A stretch of 64,000 nucleotides of DNA from an uncultured Actinomycetes bacterium (GCA_900314685.1 OMWE01000002.1:64577-128576), one strand, 5' to 3'. Positions 17,245-26,777 are shown, numbered from the stretch's first letter. Notes: generated by a model not told the origin, from the letters alone. Made by a program: numbers and translations.

Positions 17245-18231
17245 ATGTCAGAAATCCGCTCCGTCACGCAGATCCCCGGTGTCTACGCAGGCCATGCCAC
17301 CATGGCGGAGGCAGGCACGGGTTGCACCGTGATCATCGTGCCTGATGGCGCGATGGGCGGAGTGGACGTGCGCGGCGGTGCACCCGCCTCGCGTGAGACT
17401 GACCTGCTGCGTCCCGAAGAGACGGTCCAGACGGTTGACGCGGTCGTCCTGTCCGGCGGGTCGGCCTACGGGCTTGCCGCTAGCGTCGGGGTTGCCGAGG
17501 AGCTCGAGCGCCGCGGCGTGGGCGTCGACGTCGGGGTGGGCGTGGTGCCCATTGTGCCCGCCGCCTGTCTTTTCGACCTGGGTTGTGGTCGTGCGGACGT
17601 GCGCCCTGGTATCGCCGAGGGTGTCGAGGCCGTGCAGGCCGCATTCGACAACGAAGACAAACCGCTTGAGCGCGGCAACGTAGGCGCGGGCACGGGCTGC
17701 ACGGTCGGCAAGGCCGGCGGTCCCGCACGCGCGATGAAGGCCGGCCTCGGCGAGGACGTCGAGCAGGCGGGCGACCTGGTATGCGGCGCGGTTGCCGCCG
17801 TCAACGCCTGCGGCGACATCGTCGAGCCGCAGACGGGCGAGACCATCGCGGGTCTTCTTGCTGAGGACGGCAGTGCCCTGGCCAGCACGGTCGACCTGTT
17901 GCTCGCGCTGCAGGAGCAGTCGAACTTCGCCCGCACTCACCAGGCGCCGCGCACCAATACCACCATCAGCTGCGTGGTGACCAACGCACGCCTGACCAAG
18001 GCCGAGGCCACAAAGGTCGCGCAGATGTCCGCCGACGCCTACGCGCATGCCATCCGTCCAACGCACACCACCAACGACGGCGACACGGTCTTTGTCCTCG
18101 CAACGGGCGAGGTTGAAGCCCCAGTCGATCTGGTCGGTCTTCTCGCGACGCGTGCGCTTGAGCGAGCCATCGCGGATGCTGCGTGTCAGGCGGTCTCGGC
18201 GTACGGCTACAAGGCGGCCTGCGACCTGTAA
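17245..18231 (+). CDS. P1 family (DmpA/NylC-like) self-processing peptidase
   Basis: N-terminal-nucleophile hydrolase of the S58/P1 family, about 328 residues. It has the opening QIPGVYAGHAT, VLSGGSAYGLAA, GNVGAGTGCTVGKAGGPARA and the NTTISCVVTNA segment. In the NylC relative, autocleavage between Asn and Thr frees the catalytic Thr; Asn238-Thr239 is the likely equivalent. Probable roles are aminopeptidase or amidase activity. The ATG at 17245 fits the family start. GTG codons at 17185 and 17194 are alternatives and 17185 has a modest upstream ribosome site. The 3' end overlaps the convergent rlmD gene by 25 bases. Confidence 0.87.
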   Translation: MSEIRSVTQIPGVYAGHATMAEAGTGCTVIIVPDGAMGGVDVRGGAPASRETDLLRPEETVQTVDAVVLSGGSAYGLAASVGVAEELERRGVGVDVGVGVVPIVPAACLFDLGCGRADVRPGIAEGVEAVQAAFDNEDKPLERGNVGAGTGCTVGKAGGPARAMKAGLGEDVEQAGDLVCGAVAAVNACGDIVEPQTGETIAGLLAEDGSALASTVDLLLALQEQSNFARTHQAPRTNTTISCVVTNARLTKAEATKVAQMSADAYAHAIRPTHTTNDGDTVFVLATGEVEAPVDLVGLLATRALERAIADAACQAVSAYGYKAACDL

Positions 18232-19631
18232 GCGTATCTTCGCTCGAGGATCGTGACGTTCTCGACATGGAAGGTCTGGGGAAAGAGGTCCACAGGCGTC
18301 ACGGAGACGGGCTCGAACGCCCCAATCTCACGGAAGCGCGCCAGGTCGCGGGCAAGCGTCGCGGGGTCGCAGCTGACATAGGCTATCTTGCGGGCGGGCT
18401 GAGCCGAGAGCTTCTTGACTACGTCCGGGGCAAGGCCCGCGCGTGGCGGGTCGACCACGATTAAGTCGGCGTCGGTCTCGGGGAACTCACGGCCCGCGTC
18501 GCCGCCGACGGGGTCGACGTTGTCCATACCTGCATTGTCGAGGTTGCGCCGTAGGTCGCGCACGGCAGGTCCGTATGCCTCAACCGACGAGACAAAGCCG
18601 CAGCGCTCCGCGAGCGGCAGCGTGAAGGTGCCGGCGCCGCAGTAGAGGTCCATGGCTTCGTCGTCCTCTGTCGGCTCGAGCCCCTCGAGTACAAGTTCGA
18701 TGAGACGTTCGGCTCCTGCCGTGTTGACTTGGAAGAAGGACGGAGCCGAGAGCGACATCGTCTGACCACAGATGCGCTCATCCCAATGGCCCTTGCCGGC
18801 GAGTACCTCGACGCCCGTCACACGGCGAGCCTTCGCAGGTCCCTTGGAAAGGACGTGCACGACGGACGTGGGGTGCAGCGCGTCGCCCAGGACCTTTGCG
18901 ACCTGCGACCGCGGGAACGGACCGGGTTGGCCCCAAAGAGCGACCTCGATGTCGCGCGTGTTTTTTGCGATGCGAATGCCGACACGGTCGAGCCCCAGGT
19001 CATCCGAGCTCGCGAGGTAGGAGAGGGCTCCGGCAACCGACTTGACGGCACCCTTGTGGCGGCTGTCGAGCAGGGGACAGGCATCGACTTTGACAACCTG
19101 CGAGGGGTCGGTCCCGTGCATTCCGACGAGCGTACGGCCGACTGACTGCGAGAAGGCAAGCTCGATCTTGTTGCGGTAGCCCCAGGGGTCGGAGGGAGAC
19201 TCGCAGGGATGCACGAGCTTCTCTGCCTCCTGCGTGGAGAAATGACCGATGCGCCTCAGGGAGTCGACGACGTTGGCGCGCTTGGCCGCAAGCTGAGCAT
19301 CTCTGCTCAGGATCGCCCAGGGGCAGCCTCCGCAAATGCCCGCATAGGGACAGGGTGACGCAACCCGATTGGGCGAAGGGCTGAGTACCTCAAGCGTGAT
19401 GGCCTTGGAGAAGGAGGGTCCGTCTTGGTAGACCTTGGCACGGACCCTGTCGCCAGCTACGGCACCGCCCACAAAGACCGTCTTGCCCTCGCTGTCATGC
19501 GCGATGGCATCGGACCCGTAGGTCATACGCTCGGCAGTGAGCTCGATTTCTTTTCCCGGCGCATCGAAAAGCGCGTGGGGGCTCTGGACCCTCACGCGCT
19601 TCGATGCCGCATGGTGCTTTTTGTGGCTCAT
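18207..19631 (-). CDS. rlmD: 23S rRNA (uracil-5-)-methyltransferase, RlmD/RlmCD type
   Basis: SAM-dependent methyltransferase making 5-methyluridine in 23S rRNA. The 474-residue protein has an N-terminal TRAM RNA-binding domain (about 27-82). Iron-sulfur cysteines follow (CPYAGICGGC at 94-103, plus a later DACPLL). The C-terminal methyltransferase domain has MDLYCGAGTFTLPLA, VVDPPRAG and the catalytic SCDPATLARD. It could be RlmD or a paralogue with another uridine target. It lies 9 bases after ppk on the minus strand, so the two are probably one operon. Confidence 0.9.
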   Translation of the reverse strand: MSHKKHHAASKRVRVQSPHALFDAPGKEIELTAERMTYGSDAIAHDSEGKTVFVGGAVAGDRVRAKVYQDGPSFSKAITLEVLSPSPNRVASPCPYAGICGGCPWAILSRDAQLAAKRANVVDSLRRIGHFSTQEAEKLVHPCESPSDPWGYRNKIELAFSQSVGRTLVGMHGTDPSQVVKVDACPLLDSRHKGAVKSVAGALSYLASSDDLGLDRVGIRIAKNTRDIEVALWGQPGPFPRSQVAKVLGDALHPTSVVHVLSKGPAKARRVTGVEVLAGKGHWDERICGQTMSLSAPSFFQVNTAGAERLIELVLEGLEPTEDDEAMDLYCGAGTFTLPLAERCGFVSSVEAYGPAVRDLRRNLDNAGMDNVDPVGGDAGREFPETDADLIVVDPPRAGLAPDVVKKLSAQPARKIAYVSCDPATLARDLARFREIGAFEPVSVTPVDLFPQTFHVENVTILERRYAYRSQAAL

Positions 19632-19640
19632 ACGACTCTC

Positions 19641-22136
19641 TTACTTGCGACCGCCAAACAGCATTCTGAAGCCAGCGCTAATCATACCGAAAGCCTCAGC
19701 GACATGGTTGGACGGGCGGGCGTCTTGTGGAGCGGCCTGCACAACGTGACCCGGCTGGTCTGTGACTGGCTGAGAAACAGGCTGAGGCGCGGGAGCGGGC
19801 TGAGCGGCAGGCGCGGTACGAGGCTCGATCGCAGGCTGCGCTGCCTGTTGCTGCGGTGCCGCGACGGGCTTGTCGTCCACGGACGGTCCGGCGACCGGCT
19901 TTGGCTTTGCCTGCGCGTGCCTGCGCGCGGCGGCGGCTGCGTCGGCAGCCTCGCGGGCGTTCTTGGAGGCGAGGGCGCAAAGCGCGTCCTGGGCGTTGAC
20001 CAGACGGTCGCCCTGCTTGACCGGGATCTTCTTCCAGGTGCCCTCGGCGGTGAGCTGGCGGGCCTTGACGTTGTCGGACTCCTGCAGGCGCATGTAGGTG
20101 GTCACGAGCTCGCGGCAGGTGGGGTCGAGCACGGGGTAGGCGATCTCCACACGGCGCTCCGTGTTGCGCGTCATCATGTCCGCAGACGACAGGTAGATGG
20201 TGTCCGCCTCAGGGCCAAAGGCGTAAACGCGCGCATGCTCCAGGAAGCGGCCCACGATCTCGCGGACGACGAGACCGTCCGTCTTGCCGGGCACACCCGC
20301 CTTGATGCAGCAGATGCCGCGCACGATCATCGTGATGTGCACGCCCGCCTCGCAGGCCTCGGCGATCTTGTCGATCACGTCGCGGTCGGTGAGCGAATTC
20401 ATCTTGAGGAAGACGCGGCCTTGCTGGCCGGCGCGCGCATGGGCGATCTCGCGGTCGAGACCGCTCATGACCAGGGGCTTGAGGCTGGTCGGTGCGACGC
20501 CGAGGTAGCGGTAGCTGCCCTGGAGGTTGCCGAGGGAGAGGTTGCGGAAAAAGACGTTGCCGTCCTCACCGATGCCCTTGTGTGCCGTGAGCAGCATAAA
20601 GTCGGAGTAGAGACGGGCGGTCTTCTCGTTGAAGTTGCCCGTGCCCAGACAGGTGATGCGGGTGATCTCGCCCTTGTCATGGTAGGTGATCTGGCAGATC
20701 TTGGAGTGGACCTTGAAGCCCTCCTGGCCGTAGATCACCGTGCAGCCGGCGTCCTCGAGGCGCTCGGCCCAGCTGATGTTGTTGGCCTCGTCGAAGCGGG
20801 CGCGCAGCTCCATGAGGACCGTGACGTCCTTGCCGTTCTCGGATGCGGCGATGAGGGACTCGCAGAGCTTGGAGCGCTTGGCCACGCGGTAGAGCGTGAT
20901 CTTGATCTGGATGCAGTCGTCGTCGGACGACGCCTCGTGGATCAGACGCAGCAGCGGGTCCATGGACTCATAGGGGTAGAAAAGCAGGATGTCGCCCGCG
21001 GCGACCTGCTCGCGCATCGGGCGCGTGGGGTCGACCATGGGGGAGGGCTGGGGCGAGAAGGGGTTGTAGAGGAGCGTGGCGCGCGTGTCGTCGGGCAGGT
21101 GGTCCTCAAGCGAGTACACATAGCCCAGGTCGAGCGGCATCCCCACATGGAAGACACGCTTCTTGGAGAGGCCGAGTTCCTCCATGATGAACTTCTCGTG
21201 CTCCTTGGGCAGACGGCCTTGGACCTCCAGGCGGATCGGCTGCAGGCGCTGGCGCAGCTTGAGCACGCGCTTCATGTGCGAGCGGTAGTCCTCTTCCTCG
21301 CCGACGCCCTCGCCGTCGGGGTCGATGTCGGCGTTGCGCGTCACACGGATGGTCGCGGATGCGGTCGGCGCGTACTGCCCGAAGAGCCCAGACAAGTGCT
21401 GGCGGATGACGTCCTCGATCAGGGTGTAGCGCCAGGTCGTCTTTGTCGCGGGCAGGGGTACCACGCGGGGCAGCGAAGAAGGTACCTCTACGATGCCCAA
21501 TAGGCCGGTCTCGTCGGGAGCCTCCAGCGAGCATGCCACATAGAGCTGGGAGTTCCTCAGGTTGGGGAAGGGGTGGCGCGGGTCGACTATCTGCGGGGAA
21601 ATGATCGGCGCGACGGTTGCCTCGAAATACCTGTCTGCGGCGGCACGGTCGGCGTCGTCCATAGCGTCGGGGGCGATGCGGGCGAGACCGCGGTCGGCGA
21701 GACGAGCCTCGATGTCGTTGAGCGTCTGCTCTTGCTTGGCGATATATTCCGGTAGCACGCCGAAGATATGCTGCAGCTGCTCGGTGGGCGTCTCGTTGGA
21801 CTTGTTGTCCTTGGGCTGGTGCTTGAGGAGGGCGAGGTCGGAGAGACCGCCGATGCGGATCATGAACCACTCGTCGAGGTTGGAGCCAAAGATGGCCACG
21901 AATTTCAGGCGCTCGAAGAGGGGGACGGTCTCGTCGCGCGCCTCGTCGAGCACGCGGTCATCGAAGCGCAGCCAGCTGATCTCACGGTTCTGGCTGTAGG
22001 AGAAGTCATAGGACTTGGTGTCGCGGTCGCCCTTCTCGGCGATATCATTGCTGCCCTGTTTGGGGCTCTTGTCGGCTTTACCCGCCTTTGTCGACTTGCC
22101 ACCGTCCTGCTGGCTGTCGTTCATTTTGTCGGACAT
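19641..22136 (-). CDS. ppk1: Polyphosphate kinase 1
   Basis: Polymerises inorganic polyphosphate from ATP at the membrane. The core carries the N-terminal FSYSQNREISWLRFDDRVLDEA, FPYESMDPLLRLI, the phosphorylated-His region KVHSKICQITY, and the second PLD-like site ADMMTRNTERRVEIAYPV. The 831-residue protein is longer than usual: a charged Lys/Ser/Asp N-terminal tail of about 40 residues, and after the core about 100 residues rich in Ala, Pro and Gln ending in a hydrophobic SAGFRMLFGGRK segment. ATG 22136 is chosen because AAAGGAG precedes it; an ATG six codons upstream lacks a site. Confidence 0.95.
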   Translation of the reverse strand: MSDKMNDSQQDGGKSTKAGKADKSPKQGSNDIAEKGDRDTKSYDFSYSQNREISWLRFDDRVLDEARDETVPLFERLKFVAIFGSNLDEWFMIRIGGLSDLALLKHQPKDNKSNETPTEQLQHIFGVLPEYIAKQEQTLNDIEARLADRGLARIAPDAMDDADRAAADRYFEATVAPIISPQIVDPRHPFPNLRNSQLYVACSLEAPDETGLLGIVEVPSSLPRVVPLPATKTTWRYTLIEDVIRQHLSGLFGQYAPTASATIRVTRNADIDPDGEGVGEEEDYRSHMKRVLKLRQRLQPIRLEVQGRLPKEHEKFIMEELGLSKKRVFHVGMPLDLGYVYSLEDHLPDDTRATLLYNPFSPQPSPMVDPTRPMREQVAAGDILLFYPYESMDPLLRLIHEASSDDDCIQIKITLYRVAKRSKLCESLIAASENGKDVTVLMELRARFDEANNISWAERLEDAGCTVIYGQEGFKVHSKICQITYHDKGEITRITCLGTGNFNEKTARLYSDFMLLTAHKGIGEDGNVFFRNLSLGNLQGSYRYLGVAPTSLKPLVMSGLDREIAHARAGQQGRVFLKMNSLTDRDVIDKIAEACEAGVHITMIVRGICCIKAGVPGKTDGLVVREIVGRFLEHARVYAFGPEADTIYLSSADMMTRNTERRVEIAYPVLDPTCRELVTTYMRLQESDNVKARQLTAEGTWKKIPVKQGDRLVNAQDALCALASKNAREAADAAAAARRHAQAKPKPVAGPSVDDKPVAAPQQQAAQPAIEPRTAPAAQPAPAPQPVSQPVTDQPGHVVQAAPQDARPSNHVAEAFGMISAGFRMLFGGRK

Positions 22137-22653
22137 CGACACTCCTTTCGGCATAAAAGACTGCTTGTCATTCTACCGCGTGTATAAAGCCGCGTACCCC
22201 ACCTACCTGTCAAGAAAAAGTAAGCACTGATTTGGCACACGGGAGGGGAGAATTCTCTGCCCCCATTTACAATGAAATGTATAAACAAAGAAATACATAA
22301 AATAGATTGTTATATTTCATGATTGTTACAACGTTCCATGCAATAAATTGGAATGTGTGCATGTTGTCAAGAAAAAAAGACTTTATCAAAGACTCAAATT
22401 AAAAAAATGCAGCTAAATAGGTATGTTTAGCGATGGGTAAACTTTATTCGTGCTGGTGGACGACCGTTTACGGCCTGTTTTCATACCGTTCCCCGCAACA
22501 TCGAATTTAGGGGTGCACTTCACAAGACTATTGGATATAGTATCTTTCGTAAACGCGGGGCGGTGCGGTTTAGTCTGGTTTATGTCTCACCCCAACCGCT
22601 TCCGTACTACATCGTTGATGCGCCAATGGGGCGCAGAAAGAGTAGGAGGTACC
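22137..22653. other. Long AT-rich regulatory spacer upstream of arcA
   Basis: A 517-base spacer between divergent ppk and arcA. Bases about 22200-22440 are far more AT-rich than the surrounding genes. It holds TGTATAAAC at 22278-22286, the dyad TTCCA-N10-TGGAA at 22334-22353, and flanking ACAAC/GTTGT arms (22328-22332 and 22363-22367). A possible arcA promoter is TTCACA-N16-TATCTT just before 22560. Arginine- and oxygen-responsive control of arcA is common in other bacteria; regulator identity here is unproven. An in-frame extension of arcA to 22450 exists but is not coding-like. Confidence 0.6.
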
Positions 22654-23919
22654 ATGTCTAAGGGACTCAACGTCCACAGCGAGATTGGCACCCTAAAGAA
22701 GGTCATGCTGCACCGTCCCGGCGAGGAGCTTCTCAACCTCACCCCGGACGACCTCGAGCGTCTTCTTTTCGATGACATCCCCTTCCTGCAGGTGGCTCAG
22801 GCCGAGCACGATCGTTTCGCCGAGATCCTTCGTGAGCAGGGCGTCGAGGTGCTCTATCTCGAGAAGCTGACCGCCGAGGCCATCGATGCCGGCGACTGCT
22901 TCGACGAGTTCCTCGATCAGTGGATCGATGAGAGCGGCCTCAAGGGCCATCACGCCCGCAAGATCGTCCGCGATTACATGGTCGACCTCAAGCAGACCCA
23001 GGGTACCAAGGCCTTTGTCGACAAGTCCATCGCGGGCCTTCGCCGCAACGAGGTCGAGCTGCCCTCCATCGGCTCCGGCTCCCTGTCCGAGCTCGTCGGC
23101 GCAGACCAGGACTCCGAGTCCGACCTGCTGGTCGACCCGATGCCCAACACCTACTTCACGCGCGACCCCTTCGCCGTCGTGGGCCATGGCGTCAACCTCA
23201 ACCGTATGTACTCCGTCACCCGCAACCGCGAGACCATGTACGGCAAGTACATCTTCAAGTATCACCCCGACTACAAGGAGAGCCCGCTGTGGTACCGCCG
23301 CGACGCCGCTTTCCACACCGAGGGTGGCGACGTCCTGAACCTTACCGCCCACAAGCTGGCCGTCGGTATCTCCCAGCGCACCCAGGCCTCCGCTATCGAC
23401 AAGATGGCCCAGAACATGTTCTGGGGCGAGCACGCCGATGAGTGCGAGATCGAGGAGATCTACGCCTTCAACATCCCCGTCTCCCGTGCCTTCATGCACC
23501 TCGACACCGTCTTCACCCAGATCGATGTCGACAAGTTCACCATCCACCCGGGCATCATGGGTACCCTGCAGGTCTTCAAGCTCACCAAGGGCGCCCAAGA
23601 GGGCGAGGTCAAGATCGAGGAGATGAACGACTCCCTCGAGAACGTCCTCAACAAGGCCCTCGGCCGCGACGACGTTCAGCTGCTCAAGTGCGGTGCCGGC
23701 GACCCGGTCGCCGCTGCCCGCGAGCAGTGGAACGACGGTTCCAATACCCTCTGCGTCGCCCCCGGCAAGATCTGCGTCTACCAGCGCAACGACGTCACCA
23801 ACGACTTCCTCTACAAGCATGGCCTCGACCTGCTGGTCGTGCCCTCCGCGGAGCTCTCCCGCGGCCGTGGCGGCCCCCGCTGCATGAGCATGCCGTTCTG
23901 GCGTGAGGACCTCGCGTAA
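22654..23919 (+). CDS. arcA: Arginine deiminase
   Basis: Hydrolyses arginine to citrulline and ammonia, the first step of the ADI pathway that yields ATP and raises pH. The 421-residue protein has EIGTLKKVMLHRPGEEL, the active-site MPNTYFTRDPFAVVG, FHTEGGDVL, and the C-terminal RGRGGPRCMSMPF with catalytic Cys410. ATG at 22654 follows GTAGGAGG. arcB follows after 90 bases with a hairpin between. Confidence 0.97.
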   Translation: MSKGLNVHSEIGTLKKVMLHRPGEELLNLTPDDLERLLFDDIPFLQVAQAEHDRFAEILREQGVEVLYLEKLTAEAIDAGDCFDEFLDQWIDESGLKGHHARKIVRDYMVDLKQTQGTKAFVDKSIAGLRRNEVELPSIGSGSLSELVGADQDSESDLLVDPMPNTYFTRDPFAVVGHGVNLNRMYSVTRNRETMYGKYIFKYHPDYKESPLWYRRDAAFHTEGGDVLNLTAHKLAVGISQRTQASAIDKMAQNMFWGEHADECEIEEIYAFNIPVSRAFMHLDTVFTQIDVDKFTIHPGIMGTLQVFKLTKGAQEGEVKIEEMNDSLENVLNKALGRDDVQLLKCGAGDPVAAAREQWNDGSNTLCVAPGKICVYQRNDVTNDFLYKHGLDLLVVPSAELSRGRGGPRCMSMPFWREDLA

Positions 23920-23940
23920 GCAGGACATACGGTACCAATG

Positions 23941-23967
23941 GAAGGCCGGGAGTCTTTCCCGGCCTTC
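23941..23967 (+). terminator. Hairpin between arcA and arcB
   Basis: An 11-bp perfect stem (GAAGGCCGGGA / TCCCGGCCTTC) with a 5-base loop and no T tract after it. More likely a partial terminator or RNA-stabilising hairpin that lowers arcB relative to arcA than a full stop. Confidence 0.6.
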
Positions 23968-24009
23968 TGAGTGTTTCACTGTGCACATCATTTTTGAAAG
24001 GAAAAACAC

Positions 24010-25002
24010 ATGGGCGTTTCTCTTTCCGGCCGCAGCTTCCTCAAGCTTCTCGACTACACCCCCGATGAGATCCGTTACCTCCTCAAGCTCTCCGCTGACT
24101 TCAAGAGCATGAAGCGTGCCGGCATTCCTCACCGCTACCTCGAGGGCAAGAACGTCGTCCTGATCTTCCAGAAGACCTCCACCCGCACCCGTTCCTCCTT
24201 CGAGGTCGGCGCCATGGATCTCGGCATGGGCGTCACCTACCTCGACCCCAACAGCTCGCAGATGGGCCACAAGGAGTCCATCGAGGATACCGCCCGCGTC
24301 CTCGGCCGCATCTACGACGGCATCGAGTTCCGCGGTTTCAAGCAGTCCGACGTCCAGGAGCTCGCCGACAAGTCCGGTGTGCCCGTCTGGAACGGCCTGA
24401 CCGACGACTTCCACCCCACGCAGATGCTCGCAGACATCCTGACCCTCCAGGAGGAGGTCGGCGATGTCCGCGGCAAGAAGCTCACCTTCTTCGGTGACTG
24501 CTGCAACAACGTGGCCAACTCCCTGATGGTTGTCTGCGCAAAGCTGGGCATCAACTTCTGCGCCTGCGGCCCCAAGGAGCGTATGCCCAAGGCTGAGCTC
24601 GTCGAGACCTGCCGCGCCATCGCCGCTGAGAACGGCTGCGAGATTGTCCTGACCGAGGATCCGCACGAGGGCGCCAAGAACTGCGATGCCCTCTACACCG
24701 ACATCTGGGTCTCCATGGGCGAGTCCTACGACCTCTTCGGCGAGCGCATCAAGCTCCTGTCGCCCTACCGTGTGACCAAGGAGCTCATGGCCGAGGCCAA
24801 CGAGCACGCTATCTTCCTGCACTGCCTACCCTCCTTCCACGACACCAACACCACCCACGGCAAGGAGGTCGCCGAGGAGTTCGGCATCACCGAGATGGAG
24901 GTCACCGACGAGGTCTTCGAGGGCCCGCAGAGCCGTGTCTTCGAAGAGGCCGAGAACCGTATGCACACCATCAAGGCTGTCATGTACGCGACCCTGAAGT
25001 AG
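24010..25002 (+). CDS. arcB: Ornithine carbamoyltransferase (catabolic by context)
   Basis: Converts citrulline and phosphate to ornithine and carbamoyl phosphate in the catabolic direction. The 330-residue protein has the carbamoyl-phosphate site STRTR (57-61), FHPTQMLAD and the ornithine-loop HCLPSFHD. Sequence alone does not separate catabolic from anabolic enzymes; the arcA neighbour supports the catabolic role. Start behind GAAAGG. A strong terminator follows. Confidence 0.95.
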   Translation: MGVSLSGRSFLKLLDYTPDEIRYLLKLSADFKSMKRAGIPHRYLEGKNVVLIFQKTSTRTRSSFEVGAMDLGMGVTYLDPNSSQMGHKESIEDTARVLGRIYDGIEFRGFKQSDVQELADKSGVPVWNGLTDDFHPTQMLADILTLQEEVGDVRGKKLTFFGDCCNNVANSLMVVCAKLGINFCACGPKERMPKAELVETCRAIAAENGCEIVLTEDPHEGAKNCDALYTDIWVSMGESYDLFGERIKLLSPYRVTKELMAEANEHAIFLHCLPSFHDTNTTHGKEVAEEFGITEMEVTDEVFEGPQSRVFEEAENRMHTIKAVMYATLK

Positions 25003-25032
25003 TCCTCTGCGGCTCATATTCTCCGCTCAGAC

Positions 25033-25066
25033 AGAGCCCCTCGGATCACACCGAGGGGCTCTTTGT
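25033..25066 (+). terminator. Terminator of arcA-arcB
   Basis: AGAGCCCCTCGG (25033-25044) pairs perfectly with CCGAGGGGCTCT (25051-25062), followed by TTGTGT. Confidence 0.85.
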
Positions 25067-25264
25067 GTATATGAGGTGCCCGGGGGAGAGGTATGAAAAA
25101 CCTTGGATATCAAAGGTCATATCAGTAGTGAAATGTAATGCATAAAACAGGTAAAACAAATAAGAATATACAATACAAAAAGTAAAGATTCTGCGGTTAT
25201 ATCACAATAATATCCATTAAAATAGAAGCCACGTTATTGTTGGTGTCGGTCGAAAGGACCCTAC
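25067..25264. other. AT-rich spacer upstream of the arcD-like gene
   Basis: About 200 bases, mostly A/T from 25090 onward. Contains ACCTT-N8-AAGGT (25100-25117) and the ATATCACAATAATATCC stretch shortly before the ribosome site. It should hold the arcD promoter; no certain hexamers can be assigned. Confidence 0.5.
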
Positions 25265-26752
25265 ATGGCTGATAAGAAATCAGCGGCAGTGGACAACCCC
25301 AACGGCGTCGGCTTCTTCGGCCTCGTCGGCATGGTGGTGTCTTCCTGCATCGGCTCCGGCGTCTTTGCCCTGACCGGGCAGCTCGCCAACGTGGCCTCTC
25401 CGGGCGCAGCCCTTGTGGCATGGCTCGTCTGCGGCCTCGGCTTCCTCTTCCTTGCGCTCTCGCTGGCGCACCTGGGCGGTGCCCGCCCCGACCTGGACGG
25501 CTGCGTCGCCTACGCGGATGAGGGCTTCGGTCCCATCCACGGCTTCATCTCGGGCTGGGGCTACTGGTTGTCTGCCTGGTTGGGCAACGTCGGCTTTGCG
25601 ACCATGGTCGCGCAGACCCTGGGCTCCGATTACTGCCTGGGTACCGTGATGCCGGGTGTCTTCTCCAATCCCGAGACTGGCAACCCCGCGCTCGTAGGCG
25701 TGATCGTGATCTCCGTCGTGCTGTGGGGTATTACCTTCCTGGTCATCAACGGCGTCGAATCCGCGGCCGGCCTCAACGCCATCGTCATGGTGGTCAAGGT
25801 CGCCACGATTCTCCTCTTTGTCATCTTTACCTTCATCTGCTTCCAAGGCGGTGTCTTCACGGCTGACTTCTGGGGCGAGGCAGAGCGCAATGCCGCTATC
25901 ATCGCTTCCGGCAACGAAGCCGGACTTGGTTCCGTCGCCAATCAGGTCGTCAACTGCATCCTGATCATGATGTGGGTCTTCATCGGCATCGAGGGCGCCT
26001 CCGTCATGTCTGGCCGTGCCAAGAAGAAGTCCGAGATCGGCTCCGCCACCGTTGTCGGCCTGGTCGTCCTGCTGGTGCTCTATATCGCTGCATCTGTCCT
26101 GCCCTATGGCGTCATGCCCTACGAGGAGCTCGTTGCCGCCCCCAAACCCGCTACCATCACTGTCTTTGAGACCATGGCTCCCGGTTGGGGTGGCGCCTTT
26201 ATCTCCTGGGCCATCATCATTTCTGTATTGGGTTCCTGGCTGTCCTTCACCATGCTGCCTGCCGAGTGCTCCTCGATGATGGCTGCTCACAACCTGCTGC
26301 CTGCGAAGTGGGACGAGCGCAACGAGAAGAACTCCCCGCGTTACTCCCTCCTCATCGTGGGAGTCTGCACCCAGGTCTTCATCATCCTGGCTACCTATGC
26401 CGCCGACGCGTACACCTTCGCTATCTCCATGTGCACCGTCACCATCGTTGTTACCTGGGCCTATGCAGCCGCCTATGAGGTCAAGTACTCTCTGGAGCAG
26501 AAGCAGACCGGCCAAGTCGTCATCGGTGCCCTCGCCTTCCTCTTCCAGGTCGTGGGTGTGATGTTCACTGGCTGGGGCTTCCTGCTGCTGGCCTGCCTGG
26601 GCTACATCCCTGGTTGGTTCTTCTACAAGAAGGCGCTGGACGACCAGGGCAAAAAGATGAGCAAGGGTGACGTCACCCTGGCCATCGTCATATCGATCCT
26701 GGGCGTCATCTCGATTCCGCTGACCTTTATGGGCATCATTCCCGTCTTCTAG
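25265..26752 (+). CDS. arcD: Arginine/ornithine antiporter, APC family (ArcD-like)
   Basis: Basic amino acid/polyamine antiporter of the APC superfamily, 495 residues with about 12 to 14 membrane segments. FGLVGMVVSSCIGSGVFAL in helix 1 is the APC substrate-binding glycine motif, and WVFIGIEGASVMSGRAKKKSEIG is the helix 6/loop signature of basic amino acid antiporters. Placed right after arcA-arcB, it most likely exchanges external arginine for ornithine. Its own leader and terminator make it a separate unit. Confidence 0.9.
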   Translation: MADKKSAAVDNPNGVGFFGLVGMVVSSCIGSGVFALTGQLANVASPGAALVAWLVCGLGFLFLALSLAHLGGARPDLDGCVAYADEGFGPIHGFISGWGYWLSAWLGNVGFATMVAQTLGSDYCLGTVMPGVFSNPETGNPALVGVIVISVVLWGITFLVINGVESAAGLNAIVMVVKVATILLFVIFTFICFQGGVFTADFWGEAERNAAIIASGNEAGLGSVANQVVNCILIMMWVFIGIEGASVMSGRAKKKSEIGSATVVGLVVLLVLYIAASVLPYGVMPYEELVAAPKPATITVFETMAPGWGGAFISWAIIISVLGSWLSFTMLPAECSSMMAAHNLLPAKWDERNEKNSPRYSLLIVGVCTQVFIILATYAADAYTFAISMCTVTIVVTWAYAAAYEVKYSLEQKQTGQVVIGALAFLFQVVGVMFTGWGFLLLACLGYIPGWFFYKKALDDQGKKMSKGDVTLAIVISILGVISIPLTFMGIIPVF

Positions 26753-26777
26753 GGTTAGCTTGACCGTCTGATGAGAT

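Noticed and set aside
19425..21503. A 692-codon plus-strand frame across ppk
   Set aside because: Antisense shadow of polyphosphate kinase with no family-like motifs.
22450..22653. N-terminal extension of arcA by 68 codons
   Set aside because: AT-rich promoter DNA; arcA has a strong ribosome site at its family-typical start.
22693..24822. A 709-codon open frame on the minus strand across arcA and arcB
   Set aside because: It is antisense to two clear enzymes, has low-complexity Val/Gly/Glu composition and no ribosome site; an artefact of high GC.
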